Source of the DNA: Maribacter sp. PR1
GTDB lineage: Bacteria; Bacteroidota; Bacteroidia; Flavobacteriales; Flavobacteriaceae
Length of the DNA: 64,000 bases
Direction of reading: 5' to 3'
NCBI RefSeq assembly: GCF_028464145.1
Contig: NZ_JAQPCG010000001.1
Span: 620,001-684,000 of the forward strand
The translations under genes were made by a program, and so were the position numbers. Positions 1-7,986 of the stretch are shown here, one piece after another. The notes beneath the pieces were generated by a model. The model made no database searches, was not told the DNA's origin, and was given only the letters and a program-made list of their open reading frames with translations. Each line of letters begins with the position of its first letter. The first letter of the stretch is position 1.

Positions 1-105
1 CAATACTAGCCGGGACACCTTATTTTCCTGGGCAAGGGACAAGAGTTCCTTTTCGGAAAAAGTACCGAATCTAAGGCTATAATATGTATGACAGTTTAAG
101 TACAT
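1..105 (-). CDS. dnaE: DNA polymerase III subunit alpha, N-terminal fragment (cut by window edge)
   Basis: Only the first 35 codons lie in the window; the gene continues beyond position 1. The start ATG is the complement of 103-105. The reading begins MYLNCHTYYSLRFGTFS, the opening of the PHP domain of bacterial DnaE-type polymerases, in which the early His and the YSLR-GT stretch are typical of Bacteroidetes copies. It lies 19 bases downstream of dinB on the same strand, so the two are probably co-transcribed. A DnaE next to DinB is often the error-prone (DnaE2-like) copy rather than the replicative one, but 35 residues cannot decide this. Identity as DnaE rests on the N-terminal match only. 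Confidence 0.75.
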   Translation of the reverse strand, partial: MYLNCHTYYSLRFGTFSEKELLSLAQENKVSRLVL

Positions 106-124
106 TGGAGTGAAATCACAAATT

Positions 125-1342
125 TCATTGTTTCCGATGTGCCAGTACGATTGGTGGTCGGCCATCGAACGGATTATGCATACGCCCAATGGTATTCTTT
201 CCCATAGCAGAGGCGCGGACTACACTTTTATCGCCATAACGATTCCGAATATGGTCCATGGCATGGTAAAGATTCAATATCTCCTCGGTATCCTCGAATA
301 GATTGATTTGATAATTACCTGACACCAGATGACTGAACCGAATCCCTATCAACCTTACCAATAACCTTCTATTGTACAGTGCCTTGAACAGTTCCAAAAT
401 TTTGGGAATAAGGATATGATCGGCACTCGTATAGGGAATCCGTACTTGTTTGGAATAGGTGTTAAAATCGGAATAACGGAGTTTCACCGTAATGCAGGCC
501 GTTAATTTCTCTCCCCTGCGAAGTTGGTAGGCTAAGTTTTCGGTCATGGCGATAAGGATACCCTTTAACTTTACTACATCTATAGTGTCCCGATCAAACG
601 TACGCTCCGTTGAAATAGATTTGCGCTCGCAAAAAGGAACTACGGGGGAATGGTCTATGCCATTGGCCCTTTTCCAAATTACCCTTCCATTCTTCCCCAA
701 TACCCTTTGCATAACATCCATGGGCATTTCTTGTATGGTCCGTACTTTTCGTAGCCCCAGGTTACGCAATGTTTGATAGGTCTTATCCCCGACCATAGGA
801 ATTTTCTTTATGGAGAGTGGGGCCAAAAAAGGCTTTTCCAATCCATAATCTATCTTCAATTGGTTATTGGGCTTGGCTTCGTTGGTGGCTACTTTGGAAA
901 CTACTTTGTTTACCGAAAGACCAAATGAAATGGGCAGCCCAGTCTCCTTTATAATCCTATGCCGTAATTCGGAAGCATATTTATAGGCGCCAAAAAAACG
1001 GTCCATTCCCGTAAGATCTGCATAGAACTCATCGATACTGGATTTTTCAAAAAGAGGAACACTTTCCTTGACGATATCGGTCACCACATCCGAAAATTGG
1101 CTATAGGTCCCTGCATTCCCCTTGATCTGTATGGCTTCGGGACAAAGTTCCTTCGCCATTTTCATAGGCATCCCGGAATGCACCCCATATCCACGGGTCT
1201 CATAACTACACGCAGCTACTACCCCACGGTCACTAAGTCCACCCACAAGAATTGGTTTTTTTAGCAACTTACTGTCGAGCTTTCGCTCTACGGACACAAA
1301 AAAAGTATCGAGATCTAAATGTAAAATAGTTTTGTCCATCAT
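125..1342 (-). CDS. dinB: DNA polymerase IV (Y-family translesion polymerase)
   Basis: Y-family polymerase of 405 residues that copies across damaged bases. The catalytic acidic residues are present: HLDLDTFF near residues 8-15 (D10, D12) and SSIDEFY with D104/E105. The helix-hairpin-helix and little-finger parts follow, and QINLF at about 345-349 matches the beta-clamp binding consensus QxxLF. A leftmost TTG at 1345 is possible, but the tandem ATG codons at 1342 and 1339 are better starts. It precedes a dnaE gene by 19 bases, making a two-gene mutasome-like unit. The gene usually found with such pairs, a LexA-like S24 peptidase, is not adjacent. The region upstream carries an 11-bp inverted repeat that could be an operator. 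The enzyme looks intact. Confidence 0.93.
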   Translation of the reverse strand: MMDKTILHLDLDTFFVSVERKLDSKLLKKPILVGGLSDRGVVAACSYETRGYGVHSGMPMKMAKELCPEAIQIKGNAGTYSQFSDVVTDIVKESVPLFEKSSIDEFYADLTGMDRFFGAYKYASELRHRIIKETGLPISFGLSVNKVVSKVATNEAKPNNQLKIDYGLEKPFLAPLSIKKIPMVGDKTYQTLRNLGLRKVRTIQEMPMDVMQRVLGKNGRVIWKRANGIDHSPVVPFCERKSISTERTFDRDTIDVVKLKGILIAMTENLAYQLRRGEKLTACITVKLRYSDFNTYSKQVRIPYTSADHILIPKILELFKALYNRRLLVRLIGIRFSHLVSGNYQINLFEDTEEILNLYHAMDHIRNRYGDKSVVRASAMGKNTIGRMHNPFDGRPPIVLAHRKQ

Positions 1343-1363
1343 CAATCAAAAAAGGAAGACTAA

Positions 1364-1403
1364 ATTATGGAATAAATCCATATTATTGGAAATATTCCAT
1401 AAT
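1364..1403. promoter_or_regulatory. Candidate operator: 11-bp inverted repeat between dinB and the DUF1080 gene
   Basis: ATTATGGAATA (1364-1374) and TATTCCATAAT (1393-1403) are exact reverse complements separated by 18 bases. A further imperfect palindrome TGGAA-ATA-TTCCA lies at 1387-1399, and another half-site-like TTGGAATATT lies at about 1423-1432. The repeat starts 22 bases upstream of the dinB start codon in the divergent region, so it is placed to control dinB and possibly the DUF1080 gene. The binding protein is unknown; SOS-type control is an inference from the dinB-dnaE context. Confidence 0.5.
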
Positions 1404-1470
1404 ATATTTTAAAATATAGTATTTGGAATATTGCTACTTTTAAAATTCAATTCAATTTGAACATAAAACG

Positions 1471-2292
1471 ATGATAAAATCTATACCTAACCTTTTAAAA
1501 GTTTATTTGTTGATAGGATTTGTTTGCCTAGTGAGCTGCAAAGAAAAAAAGGAGGATGAAGATAAAACCACCAAAGAGTCCGCTAAAGAAGAATGGGTCT
1601 CCATTTTCAACGGTAAGGACCTCAACGGATGGACCATGAAAATCAACGGATATCCCTTAGACGAAAACTTTGGCAATACTTTTAGAGTAGAAGACAGCAT
1701 TCTGAAAATACGGTATGATGCCTACGGACCTGAATTTGGCGAGCGCTTTGGTGCGCTTTTCTATGATAAGGAATTGTCCGATTACCGATTAAAAGTAGAA
1801 TATCGATTTGTGGGCGAAACCGCTGCCGGTGCTCCCGAATGGGGCTATAGGGACAGCGGGGTACAGATACATACCCAACCCCCCAATACCGTTCAACTGA
1901 ACCAAGGCTTCCCCATTTGTCTGGAATACAACTTACACGGCGGTAATGGAACCGAGGATCGACCACTAGGTGCTATTTGCGGTATTGGAATGAAAGTAGA
2001 AATAGACGGAAAGCGAAGTGACCTGTTCTGTAATCCTGCAAAAGTGGCCAAAACCTTCCATGGAGATCAATGGGTAACCATTGAAATTGATGTACAAGAC
2101 GGAAAAGTGAAGCATTTTGTAAACGGCGAGGAAATCATGAGCTACGCCAACCCCGTGTACGATCCAGAAAATGAATTTGCAAGGGCTTTTATCAAAGAAG
2201 GTGATTCCACGGTAAACAGCGGATATATTTCCCTACAATCCAATAGCCACCCTATCGATTTTAGAAAAATAGAATTATTACCCTATAACTAG
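1471..2292 (+). CDS. Secreted lipoprotein with DUF1080 (3-keto-disaccharide hydrolase) domain
   Basis: 273 residues. The N-terminus is a lipoprotein signal with lipobox ending VSC at about residue 23, followed by a Lys/Glu/Asp-rich linker typical of exported Bacteroidetes lipoproteins. The rest is one DUF1080 domain, a concanavalin-like fold with the family opening WVSIFNGKDLNGW at about 42-54 and a GYISLQSN-type closing strand near the C-terminus. Family members cleave 3-keto-glycosides or bind carbohydrate. It lies 16 bases upstream of a 2-hydroxyacid dehydrogenase, and a Gfo/Idh/MocA oxidoreductase is encoded convergently just beyond, a grouping that suggests sugar-derivative catabolism. 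The actual substrate cannot be told from the sequence. Confidence 0.85.
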   Translation: MIKSIPNLLKVYLLIGFVCLVSCKEKKEDEDKTTKESAKEEWVSIFNGKDLNGWTMKINGYPLDENFGNTFRVEDSILKIRYDAYGPEFGERFGALFYDKELSDYRLKVEYRFVGETAAGAPEWGYRDSGVQIHTQPPNTVQLNQGFPICLEYNLHGGNGTEDRPLGAICGIGMKVEIDGKRSDLFCNPAKVAKTFHGDQWVTIEIDVQDGKVKHFVNGEEIMSYANPVYDPENEFARAFIKEGDSTVNSGYISLQSNSHPIDFRKIELLPYN

Positions 2293-2308
2293 CCCAAAAA
2301 CTAAAACC

Positions 2309-3277
2309 ATGAACGTATTGGTTTCCTTAAACTTTCCTTCCTTGGGGATAGAAATGTTAAAAAAAGAAGGGTTTGAGGTCACCGTGTGGACCCAAGACCT
2401 CCCCATGACCAGGGAACAACTACTCCAGACCACCCAAGAGCACGATGTGCTGTTATCATCAAGTATTTATACATTGGATGCCGATTTTCTGGAACAGAAC
2501 AAACATTTAAAGTTGATTTCACAGTTCGCTGTAGGATACAATAATATCGACTTAAAAAAGGCAGCAGAACTGGGAATACCCGTTACCAATACACCAAACG
2601 CCATGACCGATGCTACCGCCGATATCGCTTTTGGGCTTTTGTTGGCCGTCTCCAGGAAAATGTTCTACATGCATAAAAAAATCATATCCGGGGATTGGGG
2701 ACATTTTAGGCCAAAGGCCAATTTAGGCATGGAACTAAAGGGAAAAACAGTAGGGATATTCGGGATGGGACGAATTGGAAGTGCGTTCGCCAAGCGTTGT
2801 CACGGGGCCTATGACATGAAAGTCATCTACCATAACAGAACACCAAACCCCTCAGTTGAAAAAGAGCTAAATGCCAACTACGTATCCTTTAATGAATTAT
2901 TGGAGCAAAGCGATGTCCTATCTATACACGCAAACCTTTCAGAAGAAACAAAAGGATTATTTAATGCCGCCGCCTTTTCCAAAATGAAACCTTCTGCCAT
3001 TTTTATAAATACCGCCAGAGGAGGGCTTCATGATGAAGAAAATCTAATTAAAGCATTGCAAAACAAAACCATTTGGGGTGCGGGTCTGGATGTTACCAAT
3101 CCCGAGCCAATGAAAAAGGACAACCCCTTGCTAACTATGGAAAATGTTGCTGTGACCCCCCACATAGGTTCTGCGACCATAGAGGCCCGCAACGAAATGT
3201 CACGATTGGCGGCTTTAAACATCATTCAATTTTCAAGGGGGGAGCCATTAACCAACTTGGTTAGCCCGGAAATATAA
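2309..3277 (+). CDS. D-isomer-specific 2-hydroxyacid dehydrogenase (glyoxylate/hydroxypyruvate reductase type)
   Basis: 322 residues, normal for the family, which interconverts 2-keto acids and D-2-hydroxy acids with NAD(P)H. The Rossmann motif GMGRIG is at about 152-157. The segment after the second strand reads YHNR rather than having the acidic residue typical of NAD users, which favours NADP(H). The catalytic Arg (NTARGG, R237), Glu (E266) and His (PHIGSAT, H285) are all visible. It starts 16 bases after the DUF1080 gene and probably shares its transcript. A second, distinct paralogue lies at 33616-34557. The exact substrate is unassigned; glyoxylate/hydroxypyruvate is the best guess from motif style. 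Confidence 0.88.
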   Translation: MNVLVSLNFPSLGIEMLKKEGFEVTVWTQDLPMTREQLLQTTQEHDVLLSSSIYTLDADFLEQNKHLKLISQFAVGYNNIDLKKAAELGIPVTNTPNAMTDATADIAFGLLLAVSRKMFYMHKKIISGDWGHFRPKANLGMELKGKTVGIFGMGRIGSAFAKRCHGAYDMKVIYHNRTPNPSVEKELNANYVSFNELLEQSDVLSIHANLSEETKGLFNAAAFSKMKPSAIFINTARGGLHDEENLIKALQNKTIWGAGLDVTNPEPMKKDNPLLTMENVAVTPHIGSATIEARNEMSRLAALNIIQFSRGEPLTNLVSPEI

Positions 3278-3320
3278 AATCTGCTCTGCCCCAATATTTT
3301 CTAGGGCCGGAAAATACGTT

Positions 3321-4433
3321 TTAAACTTCAATCTCAACCTTATCCCCTGTTTTCGCCGCCTTAAAAATCGCATCAATGATTTTCATATCCTTCACCCCTT
3401 CTTCTCCATCAACGGGTACAATAGGTTGTTTATCATTGAATATTAATTCGGACATACCATCCATTTGCAGGGTTTGATGCGTTACATGGGGCTGATCAAG
3501 CTCTCCCTTATGTGTACGCCCTTCTATTGGGCCGTACCCTGTGGAGGGTTTCATCTCCATCCAACCTTTGGAACCCGTCATGAAAAAACGATCCAAATTA
3601 TTCATATTATAGGTAGATAGGCAATTGGCAACAGCGCCACTAGGAAAACCCATTTGAAACTGTATGGTCTCATCCACTCCTTCCTTAAATTTAACCGGGT
3701 CGGTTTTTGTTTCCTGGGCGGTCACCCAAATAGGGTCTTCACCCAAAACATATCTAGCACCATTAATGGAATAAATTCCTATATCCATCATGGCACCACC
3801 ACCAGCAAGTTCCTTGTTTAATCGCCATTGTGTAGGGTCACCGATGACAAAACCTGATTGCCCCTGAAAAAACTTTGGCTGACCGAATTCCCCGTCCTTG
3901 CGCATTTGGATGACATGAACCGTTTTAGGTTCAAAATGCATCCTGTAACCTATTAGTAATTTTACATTTGCAGCTTTACAGGCATCCACCATTTTCTGGC
4001 CTTCCTCGGCATTCACCCCCATAGGCTTTTCGCAGATTACATGTTTACCTGCCTTCGCCACTCGAATAGTCTGTTCGCAATGAAGTCCATTTGGCGTAAT
4101 TACATATACTGCATCTATATCACTATTATCCTTTATGGCATCAAAATTTTCATAATTGTAACAATTCTTTTCCGGGATATTATACTTACGTTGCCAATTT
4201 TTAATTTTTGAGGGAGTGCCGCTTATTACGCCCACCAATTTGGCTTTTTTGCAATCCAACATAGCTTCCGCGACCCTAGTTCCATAGCTGCCCAACCCCA
4301 TAATAGCGACTCTTAAAATGGGACCCTCATAATAATCATCAGGTGAGGCGAATAGTTTTGTAGGGTTACTCAATAACGAAACCCCAATCGATGAAACTGC
4401 AATATTTTCTATAAATTTTCTTCTTGAACTCAT
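3321..4433 (-). CDS. Gfo/Idh/MocA-family oxidoreductase, exported
   Basis: 370 residues. The N-terminus begins SSRRKFIENIAVSS, a twin-arginine-type export signal, then a cleavable hydrophobic stretch. The Rossmann core follows with GLGSYGTRVAEAM at about 46-58 and the family motif CEKPMG in the middle of the N-terminal half, whose Lys is the usual catalytic/structural residue. The C-terminal half is the GFO/IDH alpha/beta domain. Similar proteins act in the periplasm on sugars or 3-keto sugars with tightly bound NADP. It converges with the 2-hydroxyacid dehydrogenase, with 43 bases between stop codons, so the two units are linked only by position. Substrate is not determinable. Confidence 0.88.
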   Translation of the reverse strand: MSSRRKFIENIAVSSIGVSLLSNPTKLFASPDDYYEGPILRVAIMGLGSYGTRVAEAMLDCKKAKLVGVISGTPSKIKNWQRKYNIPEKNCYNYENFDAIKDNSDIDAVYVITPNGLHCEQTIRVAKAGKHVICEKPMGVNAEEGQKMVDACKAANVKLLIGYRMHFEPKTVHVIQMRKDGEFGQPKFFQGQSGFVIGDPTQWRLNKELAGGGAMMDIGIYSINGARYVLGEDPIWVTAQETKTDPVKFKEGVDETIQFQMGFPSGAVANCLSTYNMNNLDRFFMTGSKGWMEMKPSTGYGPIEGRTHKGELDQPHVTHQTLQMDGMSELIFNDKQPIVPVDGEEGVKDMKIIDAIFKAAKTGDKVEIEV

Positions 4434-4661
4434 TGTTAAATAGATTTTATATGCTTCCTATAAAAATAGTGTTTTCAACACACAATTGGGTAGTATACCT
4501 TAATCATTCAATTTTTAGACATAGAAAAATATCAGTTTTCATCATACCCACGGCTATAAACCCAACATTTTAATGTAAATAGCGTTATAATTGTAATCCC
4601 ATGCTTTATTGGCTTTATTAAAATGAAAAGAAATTCATTTATTTTGCATTTTAACCCTCCT

Positions 4662-5543
4662 ATGAAATCCCCCGTAATACCTATTATTCTTTGTTTGATG
4701 CTCAAACTTGGTTTTTCGCAAGAAAAATCAAACATTCAGATTACAGACCCGGCTCAGGGTACCATTTGGAACATTCCACAAAAGGTTACTTTGGAGTGGA
4801 ATACCAAAAATATTGACACAGAAAAATCGATCCGTTTTTTCCTGGTAAGAAATGAAATGGTAGTACAGGAGCTAGGATCCTTTAAGAATTCGGGTACAGC
4901 GAATGGAATTGAACTAGCCAAGAACATTGGTTCTGGAGACCAATATCAAGTAGTGGGTATAGAGTTATTTCCTGATGATAAATTCAATATTGCAAAATTC
5001 GTTACACCCTTCTTTTCCATTACCAACAAGGCATCCGATGAACGGAAAAAAAAGCATCAGATGGCAGAAAAAGCTAAAAGAGGCCTTACAAAAAAAGAAA
5101 AGAAAAGAAATAGGAAAGCAAAGAAGGAACCGGTTCAGGCTCTAAGCACTGGACCCACCAAGGAAAGCCTCAAGCCCGAACCTTCCATAAGGGAACAGTT
5201 CGATGGTCGAAAAATTTCCTATACCGAAGAACTATCGTTCAGCAATGAAAACATAACAATTAAAATTTGGGACCACGGAAGACAGGATGGGGACATTGTA
5301 TCCATATACCTAAACGGTTCCCCGGTAGTCTCCAAACACTATCTGACCTATTACAAGCGCGAATTTAAGGTGAAGCTGAATCCGAATAAATCCAATGATT
5401 TGTTCCTCTATGCGCACAACTTGGGCGATGCCCCTCCAAACACGGTTTCCGTGGAAATTTCGGATGGATCAAAATCCGAAAACTTAATTTTGAACTCGGA
5501 CCTTCAGAGTTGTGAAGCCGTTATGATCAGTGTAAACAAGTAA
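4662..5543 (+). CDS. Secreted protein with a KNH-like Ser/Thr-rich (Kre9-type) N-terminal domain
   Basis: I start the gene at the ATG at 4662, because it gives a standard signal peptide of about 20 residues ending GFSQ. An upstream ATG at 4623 would add 13 residues ahead of it. After the signal comes a domain of about 95 residues (ITDPAQGTIW ... PFFSITN) resembling the Kre9/KNH-type extracellular beta domain. A highly basic linker rich in Lys/Arg/Glu (about residues 130-165) follows, then a C-terminal beta domain of about 100 residues starting near ITIKIWDHGRQDGD. No enzyme motif is visible. No specific function is known to me. It is a single-gene unit followed by a weak hairpin. Confidence 0.7.
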   Translation: MKSPVIPIILCLMLKLGFSQEKSNIQITDPAQGTIWNIPQKVTLEWNTKNIDTEKSIRFFLVRNEMVVQELGSFKNSGTANGIELAKNIGSGDQYQVVGIELFPDDKFNIAKFVTPFFSITNKASDERKKKHQMAEKAKRGLTKKEKKRNRKAKKEPVQALSTGPTKESLKPEPSIREQFDGRKISYTEELSFSNENITIKIWDHGRQDGDIVSIYLNGSPVVSKHYLTYYKREFKVKLNPNKSNDLFLYAHNLGDAPPNTVSVEISDGSKSENLILNSDLQSCEAVMISVNK

Positions 5544-5544
5544 C

Positions 5545-5566
5545 TACCTTGATAGAAGGTATACTT
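5545..5566 (+). terminator. Weak candidate terminator hairpin
   Basis: TACCTT (5545-5550) pairs with AAGGTA (5556-5561) around a 5-base loop, directly after the stop codon of the preceding gene, then an AT-rich stretch. The stem is only six pairs, so this is a low-confidence call. Confidence 0.3.
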
Positions 5567-5741
5567 TATTAAATCTATATTACGTTAGGCATTCTAATTT
5601 AGGTTCCTGCAAACTTTTTCTCCTTCCGTTCCAAAACAGCAAGTTCAATAATTTCAGACTATCCCATTTACAAATAGTTGTATGCAATTTTGGGAATCAA
5701 AAAATGTATATTTAAGGCATATTCTTTCTAAAAAAGCAATC

Positions 5742-7097
5742 ATGAAGCACACTATTTGTCGTGAGAAGTATTTCACTGAAATTAAAGGAACACTGAGGTT
5801 TCTAATTTTACTGTTCGGAGCATTGACAACTACTGCGATGTATTCACAACAAAACAAGGACTCACTTGATATCATTGAACTTCTTGAAAAAGAGGGACTC
5901 ACGTGGCGTTTAGGTGACAAGGAAAGACATTCCGAATGTTGGAAAGCTACCCCAAATGGTATCATGGTCATGTCCACAGCGGATGGCAATGTAATAAACA
6001 TCCCCGTTGAGATGGTAATAGACCCTTCTCCCAATATGATCGGGAATGGTGGATTCGCATTTCACTTCAACCATAAAATGAATATAGGAGAAAATAAGGC
6101 GTGGGTAGGTCATGATGAAGTTTCCGTTGATACCTTGGGAAAGGAAACACTTTCTTATGAAGTGCGGTTCTTGAATAAATCAAATGATCGATGGAAGCTT
6201 GTTGGCCAATCCATGCATTTTTATAAGCATCCACCCGAAAACAAAATAGACACCACCAGTTACATACAAACGGTGGACATAGAAACCGGACGAATAGAAA
6301 CCGTGTTACGTATTAACGAACATTTTGAGGCACCCAACTGGCATCCGGACGGTTATTTAATCGTAAACAGTAAGGGCAAACTATACACCTTAGATCTTAA
6401 AACAAAAAAATTAAACTTACTTGATACCGGTTTTGCAAACCAGTGCAACAATGATCATGGTATTTCGCCAGATAACAAGTGGTTGGCCATAAGCCACAAT
6501 GATAAAGACAATCCTTCCTCCAAATCTTATAAATCGGCCATCTTCATCATGCCGATAAATGGCGGGGAACCAAAGCGTATAACGGCTAACGTACCCTCAT
6601 ATTGGCATGGTTGGTCCCCTAACGGGAAAACTTTGGCTTATTGTGCTGAACGTAACGGTAATTATGATGTATATACCATTGGGATCAATGGCGGAAAGGA
6701 AAAAAGACTCACCACTGCGGAGGGGTTGGACGACGGTCCTGAATATTCCCCGGATGGAAAATATATCTACTTTAATTCCTACAGATCGGGACACATGCAA
6801 ATTTGGAGGATGACGGCAAATGGAAAAAAACCTGAACAGCTAACTTTTGACGAGAATTCCAATTGGTTCCCGCACCCTTCCCCGGATGGTAAATGGATTG
6901 CCTACATAGCCTATACCTCCGACCAAAAACAAAGTCACCTCTTCGGAAAACAGGTCAAAATCAGACTTATGGACGTGGAAACCAAGGTGATTCGTGATAT
7001 CACTCCCGTTTTCTTTGGGGGCCAAGGAACCATCAACGTACCCTCTTGGAGTCCGGATAGTAAAAAGTTGGCTTTTGTGAGCTATTCCGTGAATTAA
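5742..7097 (+). CDS. Secreted TolB-like beta-propeller (WD40-like PD40 repeat) protein
   Basis: About 451 residues from the ATG at 5742, chosen because the upstream in-frame ATG at 5682 would put 20 extra residues before the signal peptide (hydrophobic core [11 protein letters not shown], ending YSQQ). The N-terminal 150 residues are a separate domain with no obvious family. The second half holds several PD40 repeats recognised by [33 protein letters not shown] and [11 protein letters not shown], the strand-turn pattern of TolB-type propellers. Such proteins usually bind other proteins or glycans in the periplasm or on the surface. A hairpin with flanking A and T tracts follows the stop codon. 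Function is unassigned. Confidence 0.78.
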   Translation: MKHTICREKYFTEIKGTLRFLILLFGALTTTAMYSQQNKDSLDIIELLEKEGLTWRLGDKERHSECWKATPNGIMVMSTADGNVINIPVEMVIDPSPNMIGNGGFAFHFNHKMNIGENKAWVGHDEVSVDTLGKETLSYEVRFLNKSNDRWKLVGQSMHFYKHPPENKIDTTSYIQTVDIETGRIETVLRINEHFEAPNWHPDGYLIVNSKGKLYTLDLKTKKLNLLDTGFANQCNNDHGISPDNKWLAISHNDKDNPSSKSYKSAIFIMPINGGEPKRITANVPSYWHGWSPNGKTLAYCAERNGNYDVYTIGINGGKEKRLTTAEGLDDGPEYSPDGKYIYFNSYRSGHMQIWRMTANGKKPEQLTFDENSNWFPHPSPDGKWIAYIAYTSDQKQSHLFGKQVKIRLMDVETKVIRDITPVFFGGQGTINVPSWSPDSKKLAFVSYSVN

Positions 7098-7115
7098 TGG
7101 CATTACTTTAAATTA

Positions 7116-7141
7116 AAAAACCTCAACATGTTGTGGTTTTT
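7116..7141. terminator. Hairpin terminator, bidirectional; related to the tRNA-Leu terminator
   Basis: AAAAACC-T-CAAC-AT-GTTG-T-GGTTTTT forms a stem interrupted by a T-T mismatch, with A and T tracts on either side, so it can act in both directions. It shares CCTCAACAT with the perfect hairpin at 16342-16369, which follows the tRNA-Leu gene. Its spacing to the adjacent tRNA fragment is also alike (5 versus 3 bases). This suggests that it is the original terminator of the tRNA locus. Confidence 0.65.
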
Positions 7142-7146
7142 AGATA

Positions 7147-7165
7147 TACTCGAGGTGGGAATCGA
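7147..7165 (-). repeat. Left direct repeat: 19-bp copy of the tRNA-Leu 3' end (candidate att site)
   Basis: TACTCGAGGTGGGAATCGA is identical to 16373-16391, which is the discriminator base, acceptor 3' strand, T-stem 3' strand and part of the T-loop of tRNA-Leu(CAA). No other part of a tRNA is present here. A partial tRNA 3' end in the same orientation as the intact tRNA is the classic signature left by tyrosine-recombinase integration at a tRNA gene. The pair bounds the 9.2-kb signalling block. Confidence 0.7.
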
Positions 7166-7302
7166 TTTGGTATTCTATTAACGAAGTTTCCCAATTAATT
7201 ATGCATTAGGACGATGTTTTTAAAATAGAGTTTTAAACTTTTAACGCGGACATCGATAAAAAATTCACCATGAAGGAAGCGCAACAGATTTAATAAACCC
7301 TA

Positions 7303-7334
7303 TTTGAACCGGAGATACACAGATAGTAACTTTG
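7303..7334 (+). promoter_or_regulatory. Orphan Bacteroidetes-type promoter reading into the antisense of a response regulator gene
   Basis: TTTG (7303-7306), a 20-base spacer and TAACTTTG (7327-7334) match the Bacteroidetes consensus TTTG-N17-23-TAnnTTTG. No rightward gene starts within 600 bases; the next annotated one is the large kinase at 7987, and the leftward response regulator at 7406-7834 lies between. It may drive an antisense or small RNA, or be a relic of a lost gene. Confidence 0.4.
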
Positions 7335-7405
7335 CAGCATCAAATCGCTTAATAATAAGTAATATAAATTGTTAAAACTTAAGTAGGAAAGTATTCACCT
7401 TTGGT

Positions 7406-7834
7406 TTAAACATTTTTCCTTTTGGATACTATTCGGAGTTTTTCCCAGTAGAGCAACATGTTCTTTATATATTCGGAAAAGTTCTCAATATCGTAGGGCT
7501 TGGTAACAAACGCATTAGCGTGATTTTGATACGCATAGTTGATATCCTTCAAATCACTGGATGTTGTTAAAATTACAACAGGTACATCAGCGTAGCTTGA
7601 ATCAGCCTTTAAAAATTTCAATATCTGTCTACCATCAGGGCTCGGTATATTAAGGTCCAACAAAATTAGGTCGAATAAACCAATACTATCCCTTTGCGAA
7701 ATATCCTTAATCTTTTTAAGGGCCATTTCACCATTGGTTGCCGTTTCTAAATGATACGCAAGATCTAATTCGTCGATAGCTTCCTGTATAATAAAGAGAT
7801 CAGCTAGATTGTCCTCTACCAAAAGTATATTCAT
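7406..7834 (-). CDS. Single-domain response regulator (Rcp1-like receiver)
   Basis: 142 residues, all of it one CheY-like receiver with no output domain. The acidic pair is in LVEDN (residues 5-9), the phospho-acceptor is D60 in LILLDLNIP, the switch Thr is in ILTTSS, and the conserved Lys is in FVTKPYD. The sequence style (VEDNLADLFIIQEA, TTSSDLKDI) is that of receivers paired with phytochrome-like or multi-PAS kinases. It is divergent from the giant kinase at 7987, so the two probably form a signalling pair. Between the two starts is a near-perfect palindrome (7840-7854) that may control both. It sits at the left end of the tRNA-flanked block. Confidence 0.93.
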   Translation of the reverse strand: MNILLVEDNLADLFIIQEAIDELDLAYHLETATNGEMALKKIKDISQRDSIGLFDLILLDLNIPSPDGRQILKFLKADSSYADVPVVILTTSSDLKDINYAYQNHANAFVTKPYDIENFSEYIKNMLLYWEKLRIVSKRKNV

Positions 7835-7839
7835 AGTTT

Positions 7840-7854
7840 ATTACATAATGTAAT
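7840..7854. promoter_or_regulatory. Candidate operator palindrome between the divergent receiver and kinase genes
   Basis: ATTACAT-A-ATGTAAT is a 15-bp palindrome around one central base, starting 6 bases upstream of the start codon of the leftward receiver gene. No regulator is known. The region is very AT-rich, so a chance palindrome is possible. Confidence 0.35.
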
Positions 7855-7986
7855 AAAAATACTACAAAATAATCGAAGTCAGTAATCTAAATCTGTCAGT
7901 TTATTGAGTTTTTCTTTGTTAAAAATAGAACATTCCTTACCTTCTATTTGAGTATACGGTATTTCCCAAAATATTTAATCCAAATT

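Larger units (their letters stand above)
7098..7405. other. Intergenic region holding a terminator hairpin, a tRNA-Leu 3' fragment and an orphan promoter-like site
   Basis: This 308-base gap has no credible gene. From left to right it contains a bidirectional hairpin (7116-7141), a 19-base copy of the tRNA-Leu 3' end (7147-7165), an AT-rich stretch, and a rightward TTTG-N20-TAACTTTG promoter-like site (7303-7334). The right edge is the 3' end of the leftward response regulator gene. Confidence 0.7.

Noticed and set aside
5654-6034. Leftward frame of 126 codons over the start of the beta-propeller gene
   Set aside because: The rightward frame has a signal peptide and clear PD40 repeats; the leftward one has neither.
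7147-7165. Considered as a second tRNA gene
   Set aside because: Only the 3' 19 bases are present, with no anticodon arm, D-arm or 5' acceptor strand.
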